Positions 1 through 6,780 of a DNA stretch of 10,921 nt are shown piece by piece. Position 1 is the first letter of the stretch; each line of letters starts with the position of its first letter. Position numbers and translations under genes: made by a program. The notes under the pieces are model-generated. The model was not told the DNA's origin and ran no database searches. It saw only the letters and a program-made list of their open reading frames with translations. Source of the DNA: Bacillota bacterium (GTDB taxonomy: Bacteria > Bacillota > Clostridia > Tissierellales > Sedimentibacteraceae); contig JARBUP010000076.1 in the NCBI GenBank assembly GCA_029239575.1, positions 1-10,921 of the forward strand, given 5' to 3'.

Positions 1-1
1 T

Positions 2-1318
2 AATTTAGAAGATATTTTAAGGATGACAGAGATAGAAAGTCAAAAACTTTTTGATAATCCAAATATTAAAGTAAAACTTACTGATAAAATAGTTAATGGA
101 AAATTCAAAGTAGACCAAGGTATCATTGCGGGTTGCGCCGGAGGTATGTATGAAAATATTATTACCGCAGCAAACATTTTACAAAGTAAAAACGTAGGTA
201 ATGATATATTTTCCCTATCAGTATATCCATCATCACAACCAGTAATGATAGATTTAACTAAAAAAGGTTATATAGCAAACCTAATGACAGCAGGTGCAAC
301 AATTCGTACAGCATTTTGTGGTCCTTGCTTTGGTGCGGGAGATTCACCATTTAACCAAGGATTTAGTATAAGACATACGACACGTAACTTCCCAAATAGA
401 GAAGGTTCTAAACCTGGAGAAGGTCAACTTTCATATGTTGGACTGATGGATGCCAGGTCAATAGCAGCTACAGCAGCAAACGGAGGCTATTTAACATCTG
501 CTGCATCAATGGACTATAACGAAGAGATTCCTGAATACGAATTTGATAAAACTGTATATGACAACAGAGTGTATTATGGATTTAATAAACAAGATGAGAA
601 AAAAGAACTGGAATACGGTCCAAGCATTGTAGATTGGCCCGAAATGCCAAAACTTGAAGATAATTTAATTTTAAAAGTGGCTAGTTATATTACAGATCCA
701 GTAACTACTACTGATGAACTTATTCCTTCAGGAGAAACTTCTACTTTCCGTTCTAACCCATTAGGGCTGGCAGAATTTACACTAAGCAGAAAAGATCCTG
801 ATTATGTTGGTAATGCTAAAAAGATCCTTGAAATTGAAAAGGAAAGAATAAAGAGAATTCGACCTGAAGCAAATAATGAAGAATTTAAGAATACAATGGA
901 TAAAATTAATAGCATAAAAGGATATGAAAATGTAGATAGTTTAAATACATGCATTGGAAGTGTTGTTTATGCAATAAAACCTGGAGATGGCAGTGCGAGA
1001 GAACAGGCAGCAAGTTGCCAAAGAGTTTTAGGCGGTAGTGCTAATATTGCAGAAGAGTATGCAACAAAAAGATACAGAAGCAACCTTATTAACTGGGGAA
1101 TGATTCCTTTTATATTTAAAGGGGAAACACCATTTAAGAATGGAAATTATATTTTTGTCCCTGATATAATAAAAGCAATTTTAAATAACGAGCCTAAAGT
1201 AAATGCATATGTCATATCAGAAGATGTTACAGAGTTTGAACTTATGATTGATGAAATGACACCTGAAGAAAGAGAAATAATTGTTGCAGGCAGTTTGATA
1301 AATTATAACAGAAAATAA
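2..1318 (+). CDS. Aconitase-family hydratase (YbhJ-like), 5' end outside the window
   Basis: This is the C-terminal part of an aconitase-superfamily [4Fe-4S] hydratase, which moves water across a C-C double bond of a di- or tricarboxylate in the cytoplasm. The frame is open to the left edge, so the ATG at 23 is internal and the N-terminal domains carrying the DSHT-type motif lie outside. Numbering from that ATG, the three cluster cysteines are C38 (GCAGG, in place of the usual GSCTN), C99 and C102 (FCGPCFG). The HTTRNFPNREGSK segment (118-130) matches the NRNF..R substrate loop. TTDELIPSG...FRSNP (229-246) and GDGSARE (321-327) mark the swivel domain, with S324 as the likely catalytic serine and R243 and R326 as substrate arginines. 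A single chain with this motif set resembles E. coli YbhJ, whose gene sits beside a PrpF-family gene and an anion transporter gene, much as here. The substrate is unknown. Family call firm. Confidence 0.9.
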   Translation, partial: NLEDILRMTEIESQKLFDNPNIKVKLTDKIVNGKFKVDQGIIAGCAGGMYENIITAANILQSKNVGNDIFSLSVYPSSQPVMIDLTKKGYIANLMTAGATIRTAFCGPCFGAGDSPFNQGFSIRHTTRNFPNREGSKPGEGQLSYVGLMDARSIAATAANGGYLTSAASMDYNEEIPEYEFDKTVYDNRVYYGFNKQDEKKELEYGPSIVDWPEMPKLEDNLILKVASYITDPVTTTDELIPSGETSTFRSNPLGLAEFTLSRKDPDYVGNAKKILEIEKERIKRIRPEANNEEFKNTMDKINSIKGYENVDSLNTCIGSVVYAIKPGDGSAREQAASCQRVLGGSANIAEEYATKRYRSNLINWGMIPFIFKGETPFKNGNYIFVPDIIKAILNNEPKVNAYVISEDVTEFELMIDEMTPEEREIIVAGSLINYNRK

Positions 1319-1342
1319 TTACAGAAACAGAGTTATAGTTTG

Positions 1343-1382
1343 ATCCGTCTTAAAAAAATAATGTAAATTTTTTAAGACGGAT
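1343..1382. repeat. 15-bp perfect inverted repeat after the hydratase gene
   Basis: The arms 1343-1357 (ATCCGTCTTAAAAAA) and 1368-1382 are exact reverse complements around a 10-nt loop. The repeat begins 24 bases after the hydratase stop codon. No T-run follows the stem, so it is not a textbook Rho-independent terminator. It could be a weak terminator or an RNA 3'-end-stabilising hairpin separating the hydratase transcript from the next promoter. Confidence 0.6.
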
Positions 1383-1453
1383 TAACTTAAGCTGATTAAA
1401 AAAAACGGCCATAATTATAAGTAAGACTTATTATATATATAAAGTATATTGAT

Positions 1454-1482
1454 TTTACTTTTGATAATGTTTGCTATATAAT
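1454..1482 (+). promoter_or_regulatory. Sigma-A-type promoter of the isomerase-transporter unit
   Basis: TTTACT (1454-1459) and TATAAT (1477-1482) are separated by 17 bases. The overlapping TGCTATATA (1472-1480) could also be read as an extended -10. It lies 55 bases before the isomerase start and is the only convincing promoter in this gap, so the isomerase and transporter genes can be expressed apart from the hydratase gene. Confidence 0.65.
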
Positions 1483-1484
1483 CA

Positions 1485-1496
1485 CAATTGCAATTG
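1485..1496. promoter_or_regulatory. Possible operator palindrome CAATTGCAATTG
   Basis: This perfect 12-bp palindrome begins two bases after the -10 box and covers the expected transcription start. That is a usual place for a repressor site. It does not resemble the IclR-type palindromes at 8993 and 9108, so a different regulator would bind it. It is short and partly AT-rich, so chance cannot be excluded. Confidence 0.35.
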
Positions 1497-1537
1497 CAGA
1501 ATAAATGATTTTATGAAAATGATTACAGGAGGCAGAA

Positions 1538-2671
1538 ATGTTAAAAGAATTACCATGCAGCATATATCGGGGGGGAACCAGCAAAGGTGTATTTTTTATG
1601 GAAGATGTATTGCCTGCCAACAAAGAGGAATTAAGCGAAGTATTGCTCAAGGTTATAGGAAGTCCTGATGAGAGACAAATAGATGGGTTAGGCGGTTCAG
1701 TTTCAACGACAAGCAAAGTTGCGATTATATCAAAAGAAGAAAAAGAAAATTGGGATGTAAATTATACATTTGCACAGGTTTCAATAGACAAGCCCGTAGT
1801 ATCTTATGCAGGAAACTGCGGAAATATATCTTCAGCAGTGGGTGCTTTTGCAATAGAAAATAATTTAGTTGAGGTTAAATCTCCAGTAACAACTGTAAGA
1901 GTATATAACACAAACACTAAAAAGATTATTTATGAGCATGTACCTACACCAAACGGAAAAATAGAATATAATGGCGATTTTTCAATATCAGGTGTGCCAG
2001 GAACAGCTTCAAAAATTGAGCTTGAATTTTTGAATCCCGGTGGAAGTTTTACTGGCAAATTGTTGCCAACTGGCAATGTAGTGGACATGTTATGTGTAGA
2101 AGGAGTTGGTAATGTTGAAGTATCTATAGTTGATGCTGCTAATCCTTTGGTATATGTTGATGCAAAAGATGTTGGATTAAGTGGAATAGAGAACGCAAAT
2201 TATATTGACTCTGATAAGGATTTGTTGATATTATTAGAGAAAATTAGAGGAGAAGCAGCTGTTAGAATGGGAATAGTTGATAATTGGCAGGATGGTGCCA
2301 CAACGTCGCCTGGAGTTCCTAAGCTTACAATTGTATCTAAACCTCAGGATTATAAAACAATTAGCGGACTTGGACTAAAAGTAAGTGATTTTGACCTTTC
2401 TGTAAGAATGATGAGCATGCAGAAAGCACATAAAACTATAGCACTGACTGGAGCTTTATGTACAGCAGCAGCATGTGTTATAGAAGGAACCATTCCTAAC
2501 AAAATATTATCAGCGGAAAAACTAAAAAATCAATTAAAGTTTGGACATGGTGATGGATTAATAGATGTATCAATAAAATTTGAAAAAAATGAGAAAGGAA
2601 CTGTTATAAATTCTGTATCGAGTCATAGAACCACTAGAAAAATTATGACTGGAACAGTATATTATAAATAG
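1538..2671 (+). CDS. PrpF / 3-methylitaconate isomerase family protein
   Basis: This cytoplasmic isomerase belongs to the PrpF family, which shifts a C=C bond in unsaturated carboxylates. Members include 2-methylaconitate cis-trans isomerase PrpF, 3-methylitaconate delta-isomerase Mii, aconitate isomerases and 4-oxalomesaconate tautomerase GalD. It has the two-domain diaminopimelate-epimerase-like layout. Family signatures are RGGTSKG (11-17), GLGGS (50-54), K60, NCGN with C94 (93-96), the GGS-TGK-PTGN stretch (168-180), SMQKAHK..TGALC (293-308), FGHGDG (335-340) and RTTRKIMTG (364-372). K60 and C94 have the same spacing as the lysine and cysteine I recall as catalytic in Mii. The length of 377 aa is close to Mii. 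AGGAGG (1527-1532) sits five bases before the ATG, which fixes the start. A G7 run (1569-1575) encodes part of RGG. The gene lies between a hydratase and a citrate-type transporter, which points to a tricarboxylate substrate such as trans-aconitate. Family sure, substrate inferred. Confidence 0.9.
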   Translation: MLKELPCSIYRGGTSKGVFFMEDVLPANKEELSEVLLKVIGSPDERQIDGLGGSVSTTSKVAIISKEEKENWDVNYTFAQVSIDKPVVSYAGNCGNISSAVGAFAIENNLVEVKSPVTTVRVYNTNTKKIIYEHVPTPNGKIEYNGDFSISGVPGTASKIELEFLNPGGSFTGKLLPTGNVVDMLCVEGVGNVEVSIVDAANPLVYVDAKDVGLSGIENANYIDSDKDLLILLEKIRGEAAVRMGIVDNWQDGATTSPGVPKLTIVSKPQDYKTISGLGLKVSDFDLSVRMMSMQKAHKTIALTGALCTAAACVIEGTIPNKILSAEKLKNQLKFGHGDGLIDVSIKFEKNEKGTVINSVSSHRTTRKIMTGTVYYK

Positions 2672-2685
2672 TAATAGGTAAAATC

Positions 2686-4044
2686 ATGTTAGCATATCTT
2701 GGTTATTTAATGATTATAGTATTTATGGTTCTGCTGCTTAAGAAAAAGATTTCTCCATTTGTTGGATTAATTATGGTACCTATGTTTTTTGGTATAATTG
2801 TATGTTTTATACAAGATATTTCAATTCTTGAAGCATTTACTTGGCTAAAAGAAGGTATATTTTATAAAGTTGTAGAAGGTAAAGTGATTAAAGGAACAAT
2901 GGGTACTGCAACATTATTATTGTTTGCAATCTTGTTCTTTAGCATTATGCTTGATGTAGGATTATTTGATCCTATGTGTACAAAACTTATCAAAATGACA
3001 AAGGGCGATCCTCTCAGAATATGTATTGTTACAGCAATAATTTCCGCAATAGTTTCGCTTGACGGAGATGGAACAACAACTGTTTTGATTGTAACTGCTG
3101 CAGTGCTTTCATTATTTAAGAAAATGAAGATGAATCAGATATATTTAGCATTGCTCATAGCTATTCCAAATTCTATTATGAACTATGTTCCATGGAGTGG
3201 ACCGATGGCCAGAGCTATGCCTGTATTAAACATCGGACCTAAGGAATTTTTCCTGCCTATAATACCTGGTATGGCTGTATCACTTGTATTTGCAATGTTC
3301 ATGGCATGGAAACTTGGAATGAATGAAAGAAAAAGGCTTAACTACCATTCAAACGGAAATTCTAATATAGACGAAAATGATATAAACGAAATAATATTTG
3401 AATTACAGGAAAAAAATAAGGAATTAAAAAGACCTAAACTTTTCTGGTTTAATTTTATACTGACAATTGCAGTAATGGCTATTTTGATTATTGGTTTGAT
3501 AGACGGAGGCGTAATATTTTTAGTTGCTACAGCATTTGCTTTGTTAGTTAACTACAAAGATCCTGGACTTCAAGCTAAAAGACTTGTTGCAAATGGAGAA
3601 GAAGCCTTAGGACCTGTAGGTCTGGTTTTTGGAGCCGGGGCAATAATGGGAATATTAAATGGCAGCGGAATGAGCGAAGCAATAGCTCAAAATATTGTAT
3701 CATTTATTCCATCTACAATGGGAACTTATGTTCCTTTATTGCTGGCTTTAGTATCTCTACCTGCTCTCATATTCCTTCCAAATGACGCGTTTTATTTTGG
3801 AATACTACCGGTTATAGCGCCAATAGCGTATTCATTTGGAGCAACACCAGTAGAGGTAGGAGTAGCATCTCTTATAGGGCAAGCAACAAGATTTTGCAGT
3901 CCATTGGTTGCATTTCTATATGTACTTGTTGATAGAACTGGAGTCGATTTTGGAGACTATCAAAGAGCCTTCTTTAAATGGGCACTTCCAATTTACTTTA
4001 TACAGTTATTCACGGCAATATTAATTGGAGCAATTCCAGTATAA
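2686..4044 (+). CDS. CitMHS-family citrate-type transporter
   Basis: This integral membrane protein belongs to the CitMHS family. Known members, such as Bacillus CitM and CitH, import citrate complexed with Mg2+ or Ca2+ together with protons. Family signatures are SLDGDGTTT (124-132), PWSGPMARAMPVL (169-181) and LPNDAFYFGILPV (364-376). The C-terminal segment (391-431) matches the family's GQATRFCSPLVAF and GDYQRAFFKWA pattern. Hydrophobic segments lie at about 2-18, 23-42, 71-93, 110-143, 151-167, 188-209, 252-290, 308-326, 347-383, 393-416 and 431-452. A charged cytoplasmic-type loop (211-250) divides the two halves. The start is 14 bases after the isomerase stop, with only a weak AGGT ahead of it, so translation is probably coupled. 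It likely imports, or possibly exports, the tricarboxylate handled by the two preceding enzymes. Length of 452 aa is normal. Confidence 0.9.
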   Translation: MLAYLGYLMIIVFMVLLLKKKISPFVGLIMVPMFFGIIVCFIQDISILEAFTWLKEGIFYKVVEGKVIKGTMGTATLLLFAILFFSIMLDVGLFDPMCTKLIKMTKGDPLRICIVTAIISAIVSLDGDGTTTVLIVTAAVLSLFKKMKMNQIYLALLIAIPNSIMNYVPWSGPMARAMPVLNIGPKEFFLPIIPGMAVSLVFAMFMAWKLGMNERKRLNYHSNGNSNIDENDINEIIFELQEKNKELKRPKLFWFNFILTIAVMAILIIGLIDGGVIFLVATAFALLVNYKDPGLQAKRLVANGEEALGPVGLVFGAGAIMGILNGSGMSEAIAQNIVSFIPSTMGTYVPLLLALVSLPALIFLPNDAFYFGILPVIAPIAYSFGATPVEVGVASLIGQATRFCSPLVAFLYVLVDRTGVDFGDYQRAFFKWALPIYFIQLFTAILIGAIPV

Positions 4045-4158
4045 ATTAAATTATAATTTAAGCATTACATTAGATAATAAAAATCTAATAAAAGGATATA
4101 AAATATATTTATCAGATTTTTTACATTAAAGATATTATTTTATTTATTTAATAGAGTT
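4045..4158. other. AT-rich 3' region of the transporter transcript
   Basis: No gene is visible. The stretch holds an AT-only 16-bp palindrome (4046-4061) and a small hairpin with arms ATTAGAT and ATCTAAT (4069-4089). Both are weak given the base composition. It probably forms the 3' untranslated part of the transporter message ahead of the terminator. Confidence 0.4.
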
Positions 4159-4204
4159 AAAGTCAATTGAAAGTTAATGTACTTTCTATTGACTTTTTCT
4201 TTTC
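4159..4204 (+). terminator. Rho-independent terminator of the isomerase-transporter unit
   Basis: Arms 4159-4174 (AAAGTCAATTGAAAGT) and 4181-4196 pair over 16 positions with one mismatch around a 6-nt loop. They are followed by a T-rich tail, TTCTTTT. The hairpin lies 114 bases past the transporter stop. Confidence 0.8.
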
Positions 4205-4511
4205 ATGTACTAATAAGTAAATAAAACTGAGAAAGTTGATTTTTCATTTAAAAGTTTCATGTAGAAACTTTTTTGCTGAGTGACATGCTTTTTTCATCAG
4301 CATAGCTTTAATATAAACAATTCTCTTTTATTGATATTTGGATTCTATAAATATAAGTTTGATCTATATAGACTATAGTTTTTATGTATTGGACTATATG
4401 ATTAATTTGTTTTATACTTAGTCTATAAAGATTAAAATAAATTTGAGAAATTATTTAAATAATTTCCTATTGCTGATAGAAATAAATAAATTTTCCATGA
4501 TATGATTTTTT
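4205..4511. other. Gene-free AT-rich region with short repeats
   Basis: I see no supportable gene. A second hairpin (arms AAAAGTTTC 4250-4258 and GAAACTTTT 4264-4272, then more T) may back up the preceding terminator. A cluster of related motifs follows: TATAGACTA at 4367-4375, GGACTATA at 4391-4398 and the inverted copy TAGTCTATA at 4419-4427. A weak promoter-like pair (TTGGAC 4389-4394, TATACT 4413-4418, 18 apart) lies among them, but no reading frame follows it on the + strand. Confidence 0.4.
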
Positions 4512-4552
4512 AAAAAAATATCGAAGTCAGTTAACAGCTTCGATATTTTTTT
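4512..4552. terminator. Bidirectional terminator-like hairpin
   Basis: Arms 4512-4526 and 4538-4552 are perfect 15-bp complements around an 11-nt loop. The left arm begins with A7 and the right arm ends with T7, so either strand would give a GC-containing stem followed by U7. No intact gene on the + strand directly precedes it. On the - strand it would be a second stop after ridA. Confidence 0.7.
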
Positions 4553-4664
4553 ATTTAATGAAACTAAATGTTCATAATTTCTTGTTTGAATTATTATTAA
4601 TTGATTAAAAATGCCCTGCAATTTAATTGTTGATTGAAGGGCGAGTAATATAAAAGGATAAAAG

Positions 4665-4698
4665 AGACTCTTATTATGCATTTTGCATTTATGAGTCT
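4665..4698 (-). terminator. Likely terminator of the ridA-family gene
   Basis: Read on the - strand, AGACTC (4698-4693) pairs with GAGTCT (4670-4665). Inside it, ATGCA and TGCAT pair around a short A-rich loop. A T-rich tail (CTTTTATCCTTTT) follows. It lies 42 bases past the stop codon of the ridA-family gene and is the natural end of that transcript. Confidence 0.6.
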
Positions 4699-4740
4699 GT
4701 TGTTTAAAATATATCAGATATAAATTTTATTATTTTTGTT

Positions 4741-5175
4741 TTAATTAGATACCATCAGAACCATCTGAACTTCTACAGGCGCATTTCCAGGAAGTGAATA
4801 AACTCCTATTGCAGCACGGCAACCTATACCTGCTTCGCCTAGTTCATCAAAAAGGTAATCAGATGCAAAGTCTGCTAATTTAGAATGATCAGTAAAATTT
4901 TCATCAGCATTAACGAAAACTGAAAGCGAAAGAACACGTTCTAATTGCTCATTTTCTTTAAGCATATTTCTTGCTGCAGTTAAAGAATTTTTAGTAGCCT
5001 GTTTAACTGCTTCTCTATATGTTTCAATAGGTTCATCATATTTTACTTTCCCTGTTAAAATCAATACGCCATTATTTCTTGGTGTCATGCCTGCAGTGTA
5101 AATAAAGTTACCTCCACGAGTTGCCGGAACATATTTGCCTTGGGGGATTGGATTTGATTGTTTTTCTATACTCAT
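4741..5175 (-). CDS. RidA family protein (YjgF/YER057c/UK114)
   Basis: This is a small cytoplasmic trimeric-type protein of the Rid family. RidA itself hydrolyses reactive enamine/imine intermediates made by PLP enzymes to 2-oxoacids and ammonia. Other subfamilies have unclear substrates. The conserved core is seen in NPIPQGKYVPATRGGNFIYTAGMTP (8-32), then GxCRAAIGVYSLPGNAPVEVQMV (118-139). R120 corresponds to the substrate-carboxylate arginine of RidA, and E135 lies in the following strand. At 144 aa it is longer than classic RidA (about 128 aa). With the LPGNAPVEVQ ending it looks like the longer YjgF-like subgroup rather than canonical RidA. The start ATG overlaps the stop of a small upstream frame (ATGA), with GGAGA (5190-5186) 10 bases upstream. 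The gene is monocistronic, with its own promoter and terminator. A helper role for the nearby aminotransferase is possible, but nothing shows co-regulation. Confidence 0.9.
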   Translation of the reverse strand: MSIEKQSNPIPQGKYVPATRGGNFIYTAGMTPRNNGVLILTGKVKYDEPIETYREAVKQATKNSLTAARNMLKENEQLERVLSLSVFVNADENFTDHSKLADFASDYLFDELGEAGIGCRAAIGVYSLPGNAPVEVQMVLMVSN

Positions 5176-5252
5176 TTGCGATATCTCTCCATTATTTGTA
5201 ATGTACGGTCTATTGCATCAACAGCCGCCTTGTGATCTTGAGAAAAATTATT
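5172..5252 (-). pseudogene. Probable 3' remnant of a lost gene overlapping the ridA start
   Basis: On the - strand, 26 sense codons run between an in-frame TAA (5255-5253) and a TGA (5174-5172) that shares ATGA with the ridA start. The translation ends DHKAAVDAIDRTLQIMERYRK, a normal-looking amphipathic helix with balanced codons in otherwise very AT-rich DNA. This is the look of the C-terminus of a translationally coupled upstream gene. No start codon with a ribosome site precedes it. It faintly resembles the C-terminal helix of class V aminotransferases (DDHTVYSTIAAIERTM in the intact gene here), but the family cannot be named. A chance frame is the alternative. Confidence 0.4.
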
Positions 5253-5267
5253 TTATTCTATACATTT

Positions 5268-5296
5268 ATTATAATTAAATATTTAATATTTGTAAA
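5268..5296 (-). promoter_or_regulatory. Sigma-A-type promoter of the ridA-family gene
   Basis: On the - strand, TTTACA (5296-5291) and TATAAT (5273-5268) are 17 bases apart, a near-consensus pair. The start of transcription would fall near 5261, giving a leader of about 85 nt that contains the remnant frame. Confidence 0.7.
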
Positions 5297-5644
5297 ATGA
5301 ATAAGTCGCTAAATAATACCTAAAATTAGATATTTTATAGAAAACATCCTTAATTTATTCTTTGTAATCATTAAAACCGTTTTTATTTGTAATATTAACT
5401 TAAAATAGAAACTAATTTATCAACTATGTTTGTAAAATTTTAATTAACCAAATAAATTAAAATATAATTCTTTTTAAAGCAAGAAAGAATAATATAGTAT
5501 ATAGAAAAGCTGAAAGTAGAAATAATCTAATTTTCAGCTTTTTTATATGAAAATGTAACACTTTATTCTTAAAAAGTAATATTCTAATTAGGAAAAAGAA
5601 TGGAAAAATTGTAAAAAATTATTTATTTTATAAAAATTAAGTAT
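5297..5644. other. Gene-free, extremely AT-rich region
   Basis: No coding region, RNA gene or riboswitch signature was seen on either strand. In particular there is no T-box-like TGGNACCGCG element ahead of the dehydrogenase gene. The only clear structure is the hairpin at 5505-5544. Confidence 0.5.
5505..5544 (+). terminator. Terminator-like hairpin without an obvious gene
   Basis: Arms AAAAGCTGAAA (5505-5515) and TTTCAGCTTTT (5532-5542) pair perfectly over 11 bp, and the T-run continues to 5544. On the + strand there is no gene between 4045 and this hairpin. It may insulate the downstream dehydrogenase gene, end a small RNA, or be left over from a lost gene. Confidence 0.6.
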
Positions 5645-5650
5645 TATAAT
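5645..5650 (+). promoter_or_regulatory. -10 box of the dehydrogenase promoter
   Basis: A perfect TATAAT lies 63 bases before the start codon of the homoserine-dehydrogenase-family gene. No good -35 stands 16-18 bases upstream (TTTATT at 5622-5627 is poor), so the promoter is only partly supported. Confidence 0.4.
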
Positions 5651-5712
5651 TGATGAGTAAATAAATTCGAAAAACCGTTGAAGTTATATATAATAAAAAA
5701 ATAGGAGTTAAT

Positions 5713-6747
5713 ATGAGAATAGCTATAATAGGATTTGGCGGAGTTGGAAAAGCATTAATAAAGCTATTGATAGATAAAAAAGCTGAACTGTTAAATGAAG
5801 GAATGGATTTAAAAGTAAATTATGTTATAGGTAGTAAAGGTGGAGTTTATGACTCTGATGGAATTGATTTAATTAAATTTATGGATTATTCATTAAAAAA
5901 TAAAAACATATTTGAATACCCTTGTGGTGGTTCAAAAGATGTTGATTTTCAAATGTTATTAGATTATAAGGATGTAGACACAGTTATTGAAATGACACAT
6001 ACTAATATTACTGACGGAGAACCTGGAATGTCGCATATTTTAAAATCACTACAAAATGGATTTAATGTAATCACAGCAAATAAAGGTCCAATTCTTCTAC
6101 AATATAATAAATTAAAAAAAGTAGCCAAACAAAATAATGTTCAGCTTGGAATAGGGTGTACTACAGGCGGTGCGCTTCCTTCAATAAACAGCGGGATAAT
6201 TGAATTGGCAGGTTCTAAAATAAATTCAATTGAAGGAATATTAAATGGTACAACAAATTTTATTATTAATGAAATGGAAAATAATAAAACAGAGTATGCA
6301 GAAGCTTTAAAAAAGGCTCAAGATATAGGTATTGCAGAAAAAAATCCTGAGCTTGACGTTGATGGATGGGATACTGCTACAAAACTATTAATTTTAACTA
6401 ATGTACTTATGGATGAGAATAAAACATTAAATGATGTTAATATAGAAGGCATAACTAAAATAAAATATTCTGATATTCAAGAAGCATTAAATGAAGGAAA
6501 AAAGTATAAATTAGTTGGCAGAGCAATAAGAAAAGAAAATGGTTTAGATATATCCGTTAAACTTGAGAAAATTGGACCTGAAAATCCTTTGTATGTAGTT
6601 GATGGGAAAAATAAAGCAGTAAAATATAATTCAGATACTCTGGGAGATTTAACAATTATTGGAGGTGCATCAGGAGTAACGCCAGCAGCTGCATCTGTAC
6701 TTAGAGATTTAATTAATATAAATAGAGGATTTAAATATATAATTTAA
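5713..6747 (+). CDS. Homoserine dehydrogenase family oxidoreductase, short form without ACT domain
   Basis: This is an NAD(P)-dependent dehydrogenase with the homoserine dehydrogenase fold. The family interconverts homoserine and aspartate 4-semialdehyde. The N-terminal Rossmann motif is IGFGGVG (6-12). TANKGP (121-126) carries K124, and GILNGTTNFI (175-184) is the family signature. The catalytic segment is EKNPELDVDGWDTATK (209-224), with E209, D220 and K224 at the spacing known in yeast homoserine dehydrogenase. GGASGVTPAAASVLRDL (317-333) closes the catalytic core. The protein ends there at 344 aa. Many bacterial biosynthetic enzymes are about 430 aa with a regulatory C-terminal ACT domain. 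AGGAG (5703-5707) precedes the ATG by five bases. No threonine-pathway genes adjoin it. It converges on the aldolase-aminotransferase operon, so it may act on another hydroxy or oxo acid in catabolism. Substrate not provable here. Confidence 0.87.
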   Translation: MRIAIIGFGGVGKALIKLLIDKKAELLNEGMDLKVNYVIGSKGGVYDSDGIDLIKFMDYSLKNKNIFEYPCGGSKDVDFQMLLDYKDVDTVIEMTHTNITDGEPGMSHILKSLQNGFNVITANKGPILLQYNKLKKVAKQNNVQLGIGCTTGGALPSINSGIIELAGSKINSIEGILNGTTNFIINEMENNKTEYAEALKKAQDIGIAEKNPELDVDGWDTATKLLILTNVLMDENKTLNDVNIEGITKIKYSDIQEALNEGKKYKLVGRAIRKENGLDISVKLEKIGPENPLYVVDGKNKAVKYNSDTLGDLTIIGGASGVTPAAASVLRDLININRGFKYII

Positions 6748-6780
6748 TTTATTTTATTTGCAAATTATATATTGTGTAAT

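Noticed and set aside
23..25. ATG at 23 as the start of the hydratase.
   Set aside because: The same frame is open to the left edge and aconitase-type single-chain hydratases need the upstream domains. AAGG before it is not enough to call a start.
1471..1716. Short frames on both strands overlapping the start of the isomerase.
   Set aside because: They overlap an unambiguous conserved gene with a perfect AGGAGG site and show no protein-like features.
4451..4681. A 76-codon - strand frame whose middle (IKLQGIFNQLI...SLNKKISKLLTDF) faintly recalls the Spo0E-like phosphatase family.
   Set aside because: Its ATG lies inside the likely ridA terminator hairpin, there is no ribosome binding site, a perfect terminator hairpin runs through its middle, and the key serine/aspartate positions of Spo0E-like proteins are not kept.
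5297..5712. A T-box, SAM or lysine riboswitch ahead of the dehydrogenase gene, as common for this family in Firmicutes.
   Set aside because: No T-box sequence or recognisable aptamer core was found. The only hairpin (5505-5544) lacks a matching antiterminator that I can see.
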